DNA of 64,000 nt, taken from assembly GCF_009904105.1 (NCBI RefSeq), contig NZ_JAAABJ010000519.1, positions 1-64,000 of the forward strand, given 5' to 3'. Origin of the DNA: Elizabethkingia argenteiflava (GTDB taxonomy: Bacteria; Bacteroidota; Bacteroidia; Flavobacteriales; Weeksellaceae). Within the stretch, counting starts at the first letter, position 1; every line of letters begins with the position of its first letter. The position numbers and the translations under genes are program-made. Below the pieces are notes generated by a model. That model did not search any database, was not told the DNA's origin, and saw only the letters and a program-made list of their open reading frames with translations. Below, in pieces: positions 53,279 through 63,018 of this stretch.

Positions 53279-53752
53279 ATGCACAAAACGCCTAAAAATT
53301 TCACTTTTCAACAGATTAGACAAAAATTGATAAATTATTGTATTTATCAGGACAGATGCCATGTGGAAGTAGAAGAGAAAATGAAAGAATTTTTCTTAGT
53401 CCCGGAGGCTAGAGATGAAATATTGCTGTATCTTATTAGAGAAAATTATCTCAATGAGGAACGTTTTACCCGAAGTTATATAAGAGGTAAGTTCTATATT
53501 AAGCATTGGGGGAAATTGAAGATCACCAATCATTTAAAAGCGAAAAAGATATCCGAAAAACTCATCCTTATGTGCATGGATGAGATTGACGATCGTGATT
53601 ATATGCAGCAAGTTAGGAAAATGGTAGACAAAATTTTACATTCATATAGCGATTTATCGGAATATCATAAAAAGCATAAAATTATGCATTTTTTAATGTC
53701 AAAGGGCTATGAATACGAAACCATTATAAAAATAATTCAACAAGAGGAGTGA
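53279..53752 (+). CDS. recX: Regulatory protein RecX
   Basis: A 157-residue protein of the RecX family, which inhibits or modulates RecA filaments. It shows the family repeats of three-helix units: QQIRQKLINYCIYQDRCHVE, LLYLIRENYLNEERFTRSYI, HWGKLKITNHLKAKKISEKL. No recA gene lies nearby, which is common in Bacteroidota. An ATG four bases upstream is out of frame. The gene lies after the glyA terminator and before a 472-base gap. Confidence 0.88.
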   Translation: MHKTPKNFTFQQIRQKLINYCIYQDRCHVEVEEKMKEFFLVPEARDEILLYLIRENYLNEERFTRSYIRGKFYIKHWGKLKITNHLKAKKISEKLILMCMDEIDDRDYMQQVRKMVDKILHSYSDLSEYHKKHKIMHFLMSKGYEYETIIKIIQQEE

Positions 53753-54224
53753 TCACAAGAATATAAAAAATAGGGATAATTTTCTTTTTATAGCCCCCAT
53801 TAAGCCTTATACATTTTTAATATTTTCATTTTTATATCAGAATCATTCTGTTTTTTATAAAAAATCGAGTTATTTATTCTAAAAACACATCCAGCCTATA
53901 CTCCTGATGAATATTACTCAATATATAAGTGAAGCCTATTCAACTATGAACTATTGGATAATACTCCTCAAGTAATACCCTAAAATATTTTTTGAGTTTC
54001 TGTCGATAAAGGGATTGATTTTATATAATTTCATAATTGTCAATTATATAAATGATTTGTTTTTTGCTTTATAGGAGTTACTACTTAATTTTTTAAAAAA
54101 AAATATAATATAATCTGTAATCTCACGTTTTTTGGCTTAGATGTTGTAGAAGGAATATACCCAGAAAATAGTATTATCTTTATAATAATATTTTCTTTAT
54201 ATAAGACACTAAATAACCAAATTA
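53753..54224. other. Gap between recX and the second polysaccharide locus
   Basis: No gene of significant length is present. A frame of 22 codons starting MNITQYISEAYSTMNYWIIL (about 53908) has no support. The leader of the capD-like gene contains TATCTTTA (about 54175-54182), one mismatch from a -7 box. The rest is very AT-rich with no hairpin worth listing. Confidence 0.4.
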
Positions 54225-56159
54225 ATGAACAAGATAAAATGTAAGAAAAGTAAGATTTACTCTGGAAATAATTTAGTAAATCTTACGGATATACGTTATC
54301 TACCCCGCTGGATTATATTATTTATTGATATCCTCATCCTTATATTTTCGTTGACTTTATCCTTTATTATCGTTGATTCATTAAATGTAAAATTATATTC
54401 TTCTATTAATTTATTTCAGAAATTTTCATTGGTGATATCGGTCAATGTAGGTTTCATGTATTTATTTAAAACCTATTCAGGCATCATCAGACATTCCACT
54501 TTTATGGACTTGTTTAAATTGTTTTTAGCAAGTGTATGCACGACTATTGTTATTATTGTTATCAACTATAGTTATTACCTTACGACTGGATTACGTCTAA
54601 TTCTTATTCCTTTTTTAGGTTTTTATCTTGCTATTTCATTTGCGTTTTTATTCTTATTTAGACTTGTGGTGAAAGAGACTTTCCATATGCTAAGAGAATA
54701 TAAAAGAAGCTCTTTAAAAAAGAAAATTTTAGTCTTAGGGATTGGAGAAGAATCTATAGCAATTGCCGGAGCTATTTTAGAAAACCCTAATCTGCCTTAC
54801 TATGTAGAGGGTTTTTTAACCCAGCGTTACGATTCGAGCAGTGTGAAAATTCTGGGGAAACCTATTTATACTAAAGAAAAACTGGAAAGCCTATCTAAGA
54901 AAGATATAGAGGTACAAGGGGTGCTTATTATTAAGGAAAATCTTTCCAGAGACGAAATGGATACTTGGGTAAATCTCTTTCTTGAAAAAGGCTTATTGGT
55001 GCTTAAAGCTCCTTCTGTACAAAAATTGAGAAATAATGAATTAGGAACGAATATTAAAAGTCTACAAATAGAAGATCTACTGAATCGAAAACCTATAAAG
55101 TTGAATAGTGAAGAGGTTAAGAAAAGCCACTTTAACAAAACTGTTTTGGTCACAGGGGGGGCAGGCTCTATAGGCAGTGAAATTGTATGTCAAGTAGCAC
55201 AATTTAACCCTTCTTTAGTGGTGGTACTGGATCAGGCAGAAACCCCATTGTATGAAATTAAATTGGAGATGTGTGAGAAATTTCCAGATATTAATTTTAA
55301 ATTTATATTGGCGGATATTTCTAATAAACACAGAATAGAGCAGTTATTTCAAGATTACGAATTCTCTATGGTATATCATGCTGCGGCCTATAAACACGTA
55401 CCACTCATAGAAGATAATCCTCATGAAGCGATTCTCGTCAATGTTTTAGGGACTAAAAACTTAGCTTATTTGTCGAGTCAATATCATGTCAATCGTTTTG
55501 TTATGATTTCTACCGACAAAGCGGTAAACCCCACCAATGTTATGGGCGCTTCTAAACGAGTAGCAGAACTTTTTGTGCAGTCTTTTCAGAATACCGAAGG
55601 AAATACCACTAAATTTATAACCACTCGCTTTGGCAATGTTTTAGGGTCTAATGGATCCGTTATTCCTCATTTTAGAAGGCAAATTGAAAGAGGAGGCCCT
55701 ATCACCATCACTCATCCCGAAATAGTCCGTTATTTTATGACGATACCCGAAGCTTGTGAGCTTGTTTTACAGGCAGGGGCTATGGGGAAAGGGGGTGAAA
55801 TTTTTGTGTTTGATATGGGAGAACCTGTCAAAATACAGGATTTAGCAAAGCGTATGATTAAATTATCGGGTCTTGAGCCTGAAAACGATATTAAAATCAT
55901 CTATACCGGATTAAGACCCGGAGAGAAACTCTACGAGGAGTTGCTTAGTGATAATGCTAAAAACTTGCCGACTCATAATGAAAAAATTATGGTGTCTCGC
56001 GATCCTACAATGAAATACGAAGATATAGAGTTACTAACCAATAGAGTAGCTAAAGCAGCTTTGAAAAGAGATAGTCTGGAAGTGGTGAGGCAATTAAAAA
56101 TAATAGTGCCAGAGTTTAAAAGTAATAATTCTATATTTGAAATTCTGGATCAGCAGTAA
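54225..56159 (+). CDS. CapD/WbpM/PglF-like nucleotide-sugar 4,6-dehydratase, membrane-bound
   Basis: A 644-residue protein. The N-terminal region has four TM segments (about 30-130) and a first Rossmann-like domain (about 165-240). The C-terminal catalytic domain starts with the NAD site T310GGAGSIGSE and has STDKAVNPTNVMGASKR, where Met440 replaces Tyr in the M-x3-K444 motif, as in other inverting 4,6-dehydratases. It probably converts UDP-GlcNAc to a 4-keto-6-deoxy sugar at the membrane. It opens the second polysaccharide locus, followed by wza-wzc, as in many Flavobacteriia. Confidence 0.94.
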   Translation: MNKIKCKKSKIYSGNNLVNLTDIRYLPRWIILFIDILILIFSLTLSFIIVDSLNVKLYSSINLFQKFSLVISVNVGFMYLFKTYSGIIRHSTFMDLFKLFLASVCTTIVIIVINYSYYLTTGLRLILIPFLGFYLAISFAFLFLFRLVVKETFHMLREYKRSSLKKKILVLGIGEESIAIAGAILENPNLPYYVEGFLTQRYDSSSVKILGKPIYTKEKLESLSKKDIEVQGVLIIKENLSRDEMDTWVNLFLEKGLLVLKAPSVQKLRNNELGTNIKSLQIEDLLNRKPIKLNSEEVKKSHFNKTVLVTGGAGSIGSEIVCQVAQFNPSLVVVLDQAETPLYEIKLEMCEKFPDINFKFILADISNKHRIEQLFQDYEFSMVYHAAAYKHVPLIEDNPHEAILVNVLGTKNLAYLSSQYHVNRFVMISTDKAVNPTNVMGASKRVAELFVQSFQNTEGNTTKFITTRFGNVLGSNGSVIPHFRRQIERGGPITITHPEIVRYFMTIPEACELVLQAGAMGKGGEIFVFDMGEPVKIQDLAKRMIKLSGLEPENDIKIIYTGLRPGEKLYEELLSDNAKNLPTHNEKIMVSRDPTMKYEDIELLTNRVAKAALKRDSLEVVRQLKIIVPEFKSNNSIFEILDQQ

Positions 56160-56192
56160 GGCAAAAAGTGTATATTTGCAGTAAAGAGAGAT

Positions 56193-56990
56193 ATGAAGAA
56201 TAGAAGTGTTTTGCAACTTTTATTAGTTGTTTTTTTAATGTTTTCGTGTCGTACCCGTAATAATATAAATTATTTACAAGATGTGGATAAAATTGCTACG
56301 GAAACAGCGGTTCAAATGGGGAAAATTACATTGCAGCCCGGAGATCAGTTGGTGATTAATGTGATGGCCCAAGATTTAAATGTAGTAAAGCCTTTTAATC
56401 AGAATTATAGCTCGGGTGTTATGCTGCTAAATTCAGAATCTTCTGGGAATACTCCTTCTGGCAATCGTACGGCTTCAGGCCCTACTTATATTATTGACGA
56501 TAATGGTTTCATAGATTTTCCAGTCCTAGGAAGACTACAAACTCGAAATTTAACATTAGATCAATTAAAGCAACAGTTGCATAATAAAATTTTACGTTAT
56601 GTAAAGAATCCTACTGTAAGCGTTAAGTTAAATAATTTCAGAGTTTCTATTATGGGAGAGGTCACACGGCCAGGAGAGTACGTGATAGTAGATGGAAAGA
56701 CGAATTTATTGAAGGCCTTGGCCATGGCAGGAGATTTAACCATATATGGAAGAAGAGATGATGTATTGTTGGTCAGAACCATAAATGATAAAATGGAAAA
56801 GGTTCGTATAAACCTTACAGGATCGGACTTTATAAATTCTCCTTATTATCATCTAAAACAAGGTGATGTAATTTATGTGTCTGCAAACAAGACTAGAGAG
56901 AAAATGTCTCATCTGGACCCCAGTATGCCTATATATATATCGGTAGCAGGTATTCTAGTAACCATTTTAGCCTTAGTATTCAAAAAATAA
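56193..56990 (+). CDS. Polysaccharide export lipoprotein (Wza-like), second copy
   Basis: A 265-residue paralogue of the protein at 48555. The signal ends in the lipobox LMFSC ([11 protein letters not shown]). The export domain has [20 protein letters not shown] and [20 protein letters not shown], and the SLBB domain has [20 protein letters not shown]. It ends with a hydrophobic helix ([17 protein letters not shown]), the same layout as the first copy. It lies 33 bases after the dehydratase gene and 10 bases before wzc. Confidence 0.94.
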   Translation: MKNRSVLQLLLVVFLMFSCRTRNNINYLQDVDKIATETAVQMGKITLQPGDQLVINVMAQDLNVVKPFNQNYSSGVMLLNSESSGNTPSGNRTASGPTYIIDDNGFIDFPVLGRLQTRNLTLDQLKQQLHNKILRYVKNPTVSVKLNNFRVSIMGEVTRPGEYVIVDGKTNLLKALAMAGDLTIYGRRDDVLLVRTINDKMEKVRINLTGSDFINSPYYHLKQGDVIYVSANKTREKMSHLDPSMPIYISVAGILVTILALVFKK

Positions 56991-57000
56991 TTTTCATATA

Positions 57001-59385
57001 ATGAGTGCACCGTCACAAGAGAAAAACTACACACCACCCTACGAGAAAATTAATATTAACGAAATTATTAAACCTTATTTAATAAAATGGCCATGGTTTT
57101 TTATTTGTGCCATTATAGCATTGTTTTTTTCCTTTTTCATATTAAAATTTAAGGTTCCGGTATATAGGATAGAATCTACAGTACTTATAAAAGACTCTAA
57201 AAGTAATACGTTCGGAGGGCAGGATATGGGAGCACTCCAAGATTTGTCTGGATTTGGAGGAATGAATTCGAGTAGTGTAGACAATGAAATCGAAATTTTT
57301 AGATCTAAAAGACTTATTCGTGAGGTAGTAGATCGTCTTAATCTACAATCTGATATTTATACTAAATCCGGATTGAGAAAAATAGAGCTATATAAGGAAT
57401 CATCTCCTATCAATATAAGGGTGATTAATGAGAAACCCAATATTCATTTTCCTGTAGATCCACTTTATGTAAAAATTAAAGGAGATCAGTTAATTCTTTC
57501 TGTACCGGGTCTTAAAAAAAATATTATAAGTTCGTTTGGAAAGACCATAGGCCTTCCCTTTGCCAATATAATCATCACTAAAAATCTTAAATATAACTTT
57601 GGTACCCCAAATAACAATGAGCCTATAAATGAGCTTGAAATTTATATTAAGAGTTTAGAATCTAAAGTCAGTGTTCTCCAACAACTTTTACAGGTGGAAC
57701 TTACCAATAAGGAGACCACAGTGATTAGATTATCTCTAGATTACCCCCAGAGGAGGAAAGCCAAGGACTTATTGAATGCTTTAGTCATAGCTTATAATAA
57801 CGATGCCATAGAAGATAAAAATCTTGAATCTTCACAAACCTTGGCGTTTATTGAAGATAGAATAAAAAAATTATCTCGGGAATTAGGGAATGTAGAAAAT
57901 GAGAAAGCCTATTTTAAATCTAAAAACAAACTAATTGACGTTCAGACGGAAGCTAAGCTTGATTTAGAGAGTTCTGCGGCAGCTCGGACAAAGCAATTAG
58001 AATTAGATAGTCAATTAGAGTTAACCAACGCCTTAATTAGCTATCTCTCTCACCAGAATAAATTCCACATTTTACCAGCTAATGTAGGATTAACCAATGA
58101 GAAAACGGCGTCTGATATATCCATGTACAATCAGCTTATTTTGCAGCGCAATCAATTATTGGAATCAGCCACTCCTGAAAATCCTGCCGTTATAGAGGTT
58201 ACTAAGCAAATCGGTAGTATGCGTTCAGCTGTGATGCAAAGTCTACAACGCAATAAAGTTGGATTGCAGTTGGCTAAAAATGAATATGTTAAAGAGCAGA
58301 ATAAAATGTCTAGCAATATTTCCAAACTTCCTTCTATGGAGAAAATGTTTAGAAATATAGAAAGACAACAATCTATCAAAGAAAATCTATATTTATTATT
58401 GCTCCAAAAGCGAGAGGAAAAGGCTATTTCTAAAGCGATTACAGCAAATAAGGCCAGAGTTGTAGATGTAGCATATGCTTCTGAGAAGCCTGTGTCTCCC
58501 AATAAGTTTTTCATTTTGTTGGGTGGTTTAATTTTGGGCTTATTAGTACCTTTTTCAGTTATTTATTTAGTAGAGCTTTTCAATAATAAAATCAGATCAA
58601 AACACGATTTAGAAAAGCAGGCTCATGCCCATGTAATAGGGGAGTTGCCCAAATTAGAAAAAGGAGAACCGGAAATTATTCATATGAATGATTTATCCTC
58701 AATGGCTGAGGCCTTTAGAATTCTAATTACCAATATGAATTTTATGCTGCCTAAGCAGGATAAGGGTAAAGTAATATTTGTGACTTCATCGGTGAAAGGA
58801 GAGGGTAAAACATTCACTTCGGTTAATCTGTCTTTGGTGTTGGCAAGGCCAAATAAAAAAGTGATTCTTATAGGATCAGATATACGAAATCCTCAATTAC
58901 AGCGTTATGATACCGATAAAAAGGGTGCAAAAGGATTAACGGAGTATTTATATGGAGGACAGGTAAAGTTGGCAGAAATTATTCACGTATCCGAATCCAA
59001 TCCTCATTTGGATGTTATGTATTCAGGAACCATTCCACCCAACCCTACGGATTTACTGACCAATGGTAATTACGAGAAATTGCTAGAGGAATTAAAATTA
59101 AAGTATGACTATATTATTATAGATACAGCCCCATTAATGCTGGTAACAGATACTTTCCTTATATCAGAATTCGCAGATTTAACTTTGTATGTTACCCGAT
59201 CGGGGTATACAGAAAATAATTTTATTGAATTTATCAATGCCAATATAGATCAACAAAAAATTAAGAATGTAGGCTTGGTACTTAATGATGTACGCAAAAA
59301 TAATTTCGGTTACGGGAATAAATATGGGTATGGGTATGGAACCAAAGAGAAAAGTTTTATTCAAAAAATAAAAGAGCGATTGTAG
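57001..59385 (+). CDS. Wzc-like chain-length regulator and tyrosine autokinase, second copy
   Basis: A 794-residue paralogue of the protein at 49375. TM1 is at about 31-50 and the coiled-coil periplasmic region at about 215-480. TM2 is at about 500-522 ([20 protein letters not shown]) and the BY-kinase domain is from about 545. The Walker A is SSVKGEGKT (596-604), the Walker A' region is [15 protein letters not shown], and Walker B is [10 protein letters not shown]. The tyrosine tail is short, with four tyrosines in [12 protein letters not shown], against nine in the first copy. It belongs with the Wza just upstream. Confidence 0.94.
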   Translation: MSAPSQEKNYTPPYEKININEIIKPYLIKWPWFFICAIIALFFSFFILKFKVPVYRIESTVLIKDSKSNTFGGQDMGALQDLSGFGGMNSSSVDNEIEIFRSKRLIREVVDRLNLQSDIYTKSGLRKIELYKESSPINIRVINEKPNIHFPVDPLYVKIKGDQLILSVPGLKKNIISSFGKTIGLPFANIIITKNLKYNFGTPNNNEPINELEIYIKSLESKVSVLQQLLQVELTNKETTVIRLSLDYPQRRKAKDLLNALVIAYNNDAIEDKNLESSQTLAFIEDRIKKLSRELGNVENEKAYFKSKNKLIDVQTEAKLDLESSAAARTKQLELDSQLELTNALISYLSHQNKFHILPANVGLTNEKTASDISMYNQLILQRNQLLESATPENPAVIEVTKQIGSMRSAVMQSLQRNKVGLQLAKNEYVKEQNKMSSNISKLPSMEKMFRNIERQQSIKENLYLLLLQKREEKAISKAITANKARVVDVAYASEKPVSPNKFFILLGGLILGLLVPFSVIYLVELFNNKIRSKHDLEKQAHAHVIGELPKLEKGEPEIIHMNDLSSMAEAFRILITNMNFMLPKQDKGKVIFVTSSVKGEGKTFTSVNLSLVLARPNKKVILIGSDIRNPQLQRYDTDKKGAKGLTEYLYGGQVKLAEIIHVSESNPHLDVMYSGTIPPNPTDLLTNGNYEKLLEELKLKYDYIIIDTAPLMLVTDTFLISEFADLTLYVTRSGYTENNFIEFINANIDQQKIKNVGLVLNDVRKNNFGYGNKYGYGYGTKEKSFIQKIKERL

Positions 59386-59403
59386 TATCAATTGTAATGT
59401 CGA

Positions 59404-60534
59404 ATGATGATGTCATACGTTAAAAAGAATTTGGTGATATTTGGGACGAGACCTGAAGCGATAAAAATGGCACCACTGGTAAAAGAGTTCCAGAAGCATA
59501 AGGATTTTGAAACCAAAGTTTGTGTAACAGCGCAGCATAGAGAGATGCTAGATCAAGTACTAAATTTTTTTGGGATTAGTCCTGATTATGATTTGAATTT
59601 GATGAAACCTAACCAAAATCTTTATTCGCTAACTGCAGACATTATTACCGAATTAAAGCCAGTATTAGAAGATTTTAAACCCGATTATGTGTATGTCCAT
59701 GGGGATACCACCACCACCATGGCGGCTAGTATAGCAGGTTTTTATGCAGGAGCTAAAGTCTGTCATGTGGAAGCCGGATTAAGAACTCATGACAAACGAT
59801 CTCCTTTTCCAGAAGAAATTAATCGTCAGGTTACAGGGAGAATAGCAGATTATCACTTTGTTCCTACTCAACAATCTAAAGAAAACTTAAGGATTGAAAA
59901 TATTAAAGAAGATCACATACTTATTACCGGTAATACGGTAATAGATGCTCTGTTGTATAGTAGTGGGAAAGTGGATAAGATGGAAAATGGAGAAGTACAA
60001 AAACTCGAAGTTCTTCTCAAGGGCTATCAGAAAATGATTTTGGTGACTGGACATAGAAGAGAGAATCATGGCCAGGGTTTTATTAATATCTGCGAAGCCT
60101 TGAAGACTATAGCCTTGCAACACCCCGATGTACAAATTATTTATCCTGTTCACCTCAATCCTCATGTTCAAAGACCCGTACGAGAAATATTATCTGGGAT
60201 TTCCAATATTCAGCTTATAGAGCCTTTGGCTTATCCGGCTTTTGTGTGGCTGATGAATAGAGCTTACCTTATCATCACCGATAGCGGGGGCGTACAGGAG
60301 GAGGCTCCTAGTTTGGGAAAACCGGTTTTAGTCATGAGGGATGCGACAGAACGACCTGAGGCTGTCAGTGTGGGGACAGTTATTTTGGTCGGAACACAGA
60401 AAGATAAAATTATAGCAGAGACACATGAACTTTTGACTAATAACAATAAATATCATAAAATGAGTAGTTTACATAATCCGTATGGAGATGGTAAAGCGTC
60501 TGAGAGAATTGTTAATTTTATAAGAAGTCTATAA
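59404..60534 (+). CDS. wecB: UDP-N-acetylglucosamine 2-epimerase (non-hydrolysing)
   Basis: Converts UDP-GlcNAc to UDP-ManNAc. The 376-residue protein has the GT-B-like epimerase fold with IFGTRPEAIKMAPLVKEF, VHGDTTTTMAAS, CHVEAGLRTHDKRSPFPEEI, the GHRRENHGQGF loop and ITDSGGVQEEAPSLGKPVLV. Three ATG codons stand in a row at 59404, 59407 and 59410; any may serve. Its stop codon shares a base with the wecC start, so the two are coupled and together make UDP-ManNAcA. Confidence 0.97.
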   Translation: MMMSYVKKNLVIFGTRPEAIKMAPLVKEFQKHKDFETKVCVTAQHREMLDQVLNFFGISPDYDLNLMKPNQNLYSLTADIITELKPVLEDFKPDYVYVHGDTTTTMAASIAGFYAGAKVCHVEAGLRTHDKRSPFPEEINRQVTGRIADYHFVPTQQSKENLRIENIKEDHILITGNTVIDALLYSSGKVDKMENGEVQKLEVLLKGYQKMILVTGHRRENHGQGFINICEALKTIALQHPDVQIIYPVHLNPHVQRPVREILSGISNIQLIEPLAYPAFVWLMNRAYLIITDSGGVQEEAPSLGKPVLVMRDATERPEAVSVGTVILVGTQKDKIIAETHELLTNNNKYHKMSSLHNPYGDGKASERIVNFIRSL

Positions 60535-61754
60535 TGATGAATAATACATCTAAAGTGGTGACCATGGGATTGGGGTATATAGGTCTACCGACATCTGCCC
60601 TTATTGCGAATAGTCACATACAGGTGCATGGGGTAGATATTTCACAGCATGTGGTAGATACTATTAATGCAGGAAAAATACATATAGTGGAGCCAGAATT
60701 GGACCAAATGGTAGCCCAAGCAGTACAGAAGGGCTATCTTGTTGCCTCTACGGAACCCGCAGTGGCTGATGTTTATCTTATGGTGGTACCCACCCCTTTT
60801 AAGGGGAACCATGAACCGGATATCTCCTACGTACAATCTGCCACTGAGAGTATAATTCCTCTTCTAAAGGAAGGTGATCTTTATATTATAGAGTCAACCT
60901 CACCCGTAGGAACCACCGAGAAAATGCAGGAATTGATTTTTTCTAAAAGGCCGGAGTTACGCAATAAAATCTTTATGGCTTATTGTCCAGAGCGGGTATT
61001 ACCAGGTAACGTAATTTATGAATTGGTATACAACGATCGTGTGATCGGTGGTATGGACGAGCCATCAACACAAAAAGCTATAGACTTTTATCAGCAATTT
61101 GTAAAAGGACAATTACACGCTACCAATGCACGAACAGCCGAGATGTGTAAATTAATAGAAAATTCATCACGGGATGTACAAATTGCATTTGCCAATGAAT
61201 TATCGCTGATATGTGATAAGGCAGGGATAAATGTTTGGGAATTAATTAACCTGGCCAATAAACATCCAAGGGTTAATATTTTGCAACCCGGGTGTGGTGT
61301 GGGTGGCCATTGTATAGCCGTAGATCCATATTTTATTGTGGCTGATTACCCCATGGAATCCCAAATTATAGCCCAAGCACGGACTACCAATAATTATAAA
61401 TCGTTCTGGTGTGCTGAAAAAATAAAAAGTGCCCGATTGGAATTTGAACTAAAACATGGGCGTTCACCTGCTATTGCTCTTATGGGGTTGGCTTTTAAAC
61501 CCAATATTGATGATTTACGTGAATCTCCAGCGATTTATATCGCAGAGCGTGTGTTACAAGATGCTGGAAATGCAGATATGTATATTGTAGAGCCTAACGT
61601 TAGCGAGCATAAGAGATTTAAATTAACCGACTATAGAGTTGCTGTCGACCAATCAGATATTATTGTATTCTTAGTAGCGCATAATGAGTTTAAGGATCTT
61701 CATATAGCTCGTCATAAAATGGTTTTGGATTTTTGCGGAGCCAAAAAGAAATAG
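60534..61754 (+). CDS. wecC: UDP-N-acetyl-D-mannosamine dehydrogenase
   Basis: Oxidises UDP-ManNAc to UDP-ManNAcA with two NAD+. The 406-residue protein has the Rossmann site VVTMGLGYIGLPTSALI, the family blocks STSPVGTTEKMQEL and YCPERVLPGN, the LIENSSRDVQIAFANELSLI helix, and the catalytic cysteine in PGCGVGGHC (about Cys259). The C-terminal part has LMGLAFKPNIDDLRESPAIY. One base overlaps the wecB stop. The product enters the polymer of the second locus. Confidence 0.96.
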   Translation: MMNNTSKVVTMGLGYIGLPTSALIANSHIQVHGVDISQHVVDTINAGKIHIVEPELDQMVAQAVQKGYLVASTEPAVADVYLMVVPTPFKGNHEPDISYVQSATESIIPLLKEGDLYIIESTSPVGTTEKMQELIFSKRPELRNKIFMAYCPERVLPGNVIYELVYNDRVIGGMDEPSTQKAIDFYQQFVKGQLHATNARTAEMCKLIENSSRDVQIAFANELSLICDKAGINVWELINLANKHPRVNILQPGCGVGGHCIAVDPYFIVADYPMESQIIAQARTTNNYKSFWCAEKIKSARLEFELKHGRSPAIALMGLAFKPNIDDLRESPAIYIAERVLQDAGNADMYIVEPNVSEHKRFKLTDYRVAVDQSDIIVFLVAHNEFKDLHIARHKMVLDFCGAKKK

Positions 61755-61770
61755 AGAATACCGCCTAGAG

Positions 61771-63015
61771 ATGATAAGCATTAAACCTATATATTTAAGA
61801 TATAAAACAATAATTGATAACTTTTTTTCTCTTATTGTCTTAAATGTGGTTAATTATGTATTTCCAATTATTATTATCCCTATCTTAATGAAGAGACTAG
61901 GCGTAGAGGTATATGGGAAGTATATATTTGCTTTCACCATTCTCAATTACCTTAATTTGTTGGTTCAGTATGGCTTTAATTTTTCTGCTACGCATAAAAT
62001 AGCTAAGTATCAATATAATCGCGAAATTATTTCGGATACCTATACCTCTATTAGTATCATTAGAATAGCTTTTTCTATCATTGTTACAACATTATTGCTG
62101 GGAGCAGGCTTCTTCATGGATGATCTTGTACTCTATTTGTTAGGAATAGGAATTTACTTTGGACAGGGTATAATCCCAGTTTGGTTATTCCAGGGTTTAG
62201 AGAAAATGAAGTATATTACCCTTGTGAATACCTTGGTGAGATTGTTGGCTTTTATTGCTATTTTTTTTCTCATACAGCAGTCATCCGATGTCAATAAGCT
62301 TATGCTTATTCAGACACTAAGCTTTATAATAGGGGGAATAGCTTCTTTAGTATTAGTGAAATATGAGTTGAAAATTAATTTTGTAAAGCCCTCTCTTCAG
62401 TCTATTATTTTGAATTTGAAAGAGGGATGGAGTTTATTTTTATCTACCATAGGCATGAATTTGTATCGAGAATCAAATGTTATCATTTTAGGTTTGGTTG
62501 CAGGCTATTCTACGGTAGGATTATATTCACCAGCGGAGAAATTAATAAAGGGCATTCAGTCGTTTACCAATATTATGGTAACAGCTTTATATCCGCATTT
62601 TAGCAAAAGAATGAAAGATAATCAATCCCAGTATATTGGTGATTTTTTTAAAATTGCCCAATGGTTATGGATCCTATTTTCAATAGGAACAGTGGCTATA
62701 ATTTTTTCCTCTACAATGATTATTGACCTCTATATAGGGAAAGGACATACCACTACTATCATTGATTTCAGAATACTGAGCTTAGTTATTTTATTCGGAG
62801 GACTCAATTATTATTATGGTATAGTAGGTTTGGTTAATTTAAACAAAAAAACATTGTTTAATCGGTTGGTATGGATAAGTGGTATGATAGGAATGATAAT
62901 GAGCTTTATTTTATCCTATTATATGAAGGATATAGGAGCTGCTATATCCATGGTTTTTGCCGAGGGATTGTTATTATATTTGATTATGAAAAAAATAAAA
63001 GTCGAGATTAGCTAA
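61771..63015 (+). CDS. Polysaccharide flippase (Wzx-like), second locus
   Basis: A 414-residue polytopic protein with about twelve TM segments, typical of O-antigen or repeat-unit flippases (NVVNYVFPIIIIPILMKRLG and YGFNFSATHKIAKYQYNREI near the N-terminus are characteristic of this group). It lies 16 bases after wecC and 3 bases before the polymerase-like gene. It is not closely similar to the flippase at 23936, which is of the WzxC-like type. Confidence 0.9.
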   Translation: MISIKPIYLRYKTIIDNFFSLIVLNVVNYVFPIIIIPILMKRLGVEVYGKYIFAFTILNYLNLLVQYGFNFSATHKIAKYQYNREIISDTYTSISIIRIAFSIIVTTLLLGAGFFMDDLVLYLLGIGIYFGQGIIPVWLFQGLEKMKYITLVNTLVRLLAFIAIFFLIQQSSDVNKLMLIQTLSFIIGGIASLVLVKYELKINFVKPSLQSIILNLKEGWSLFLSTIGMNLYRESNVIILGLVAGYSTVGLYSPAEKLIKGIQSFTNIMVTALYPHFSKRMKDNQSQYIGDFFKIAQWLWILFSIGTVAIIFSSTMIIDLYIGKGHTTTIIDFRILSLVILFGGLNYYYGIVGLVNLNKKTLFNRLVWISGMIGMIMSFILSYYMKDIGAAISMVFAEGLLLYLIMKKIKVEIS

Positions 63016-63018
63016 GTC

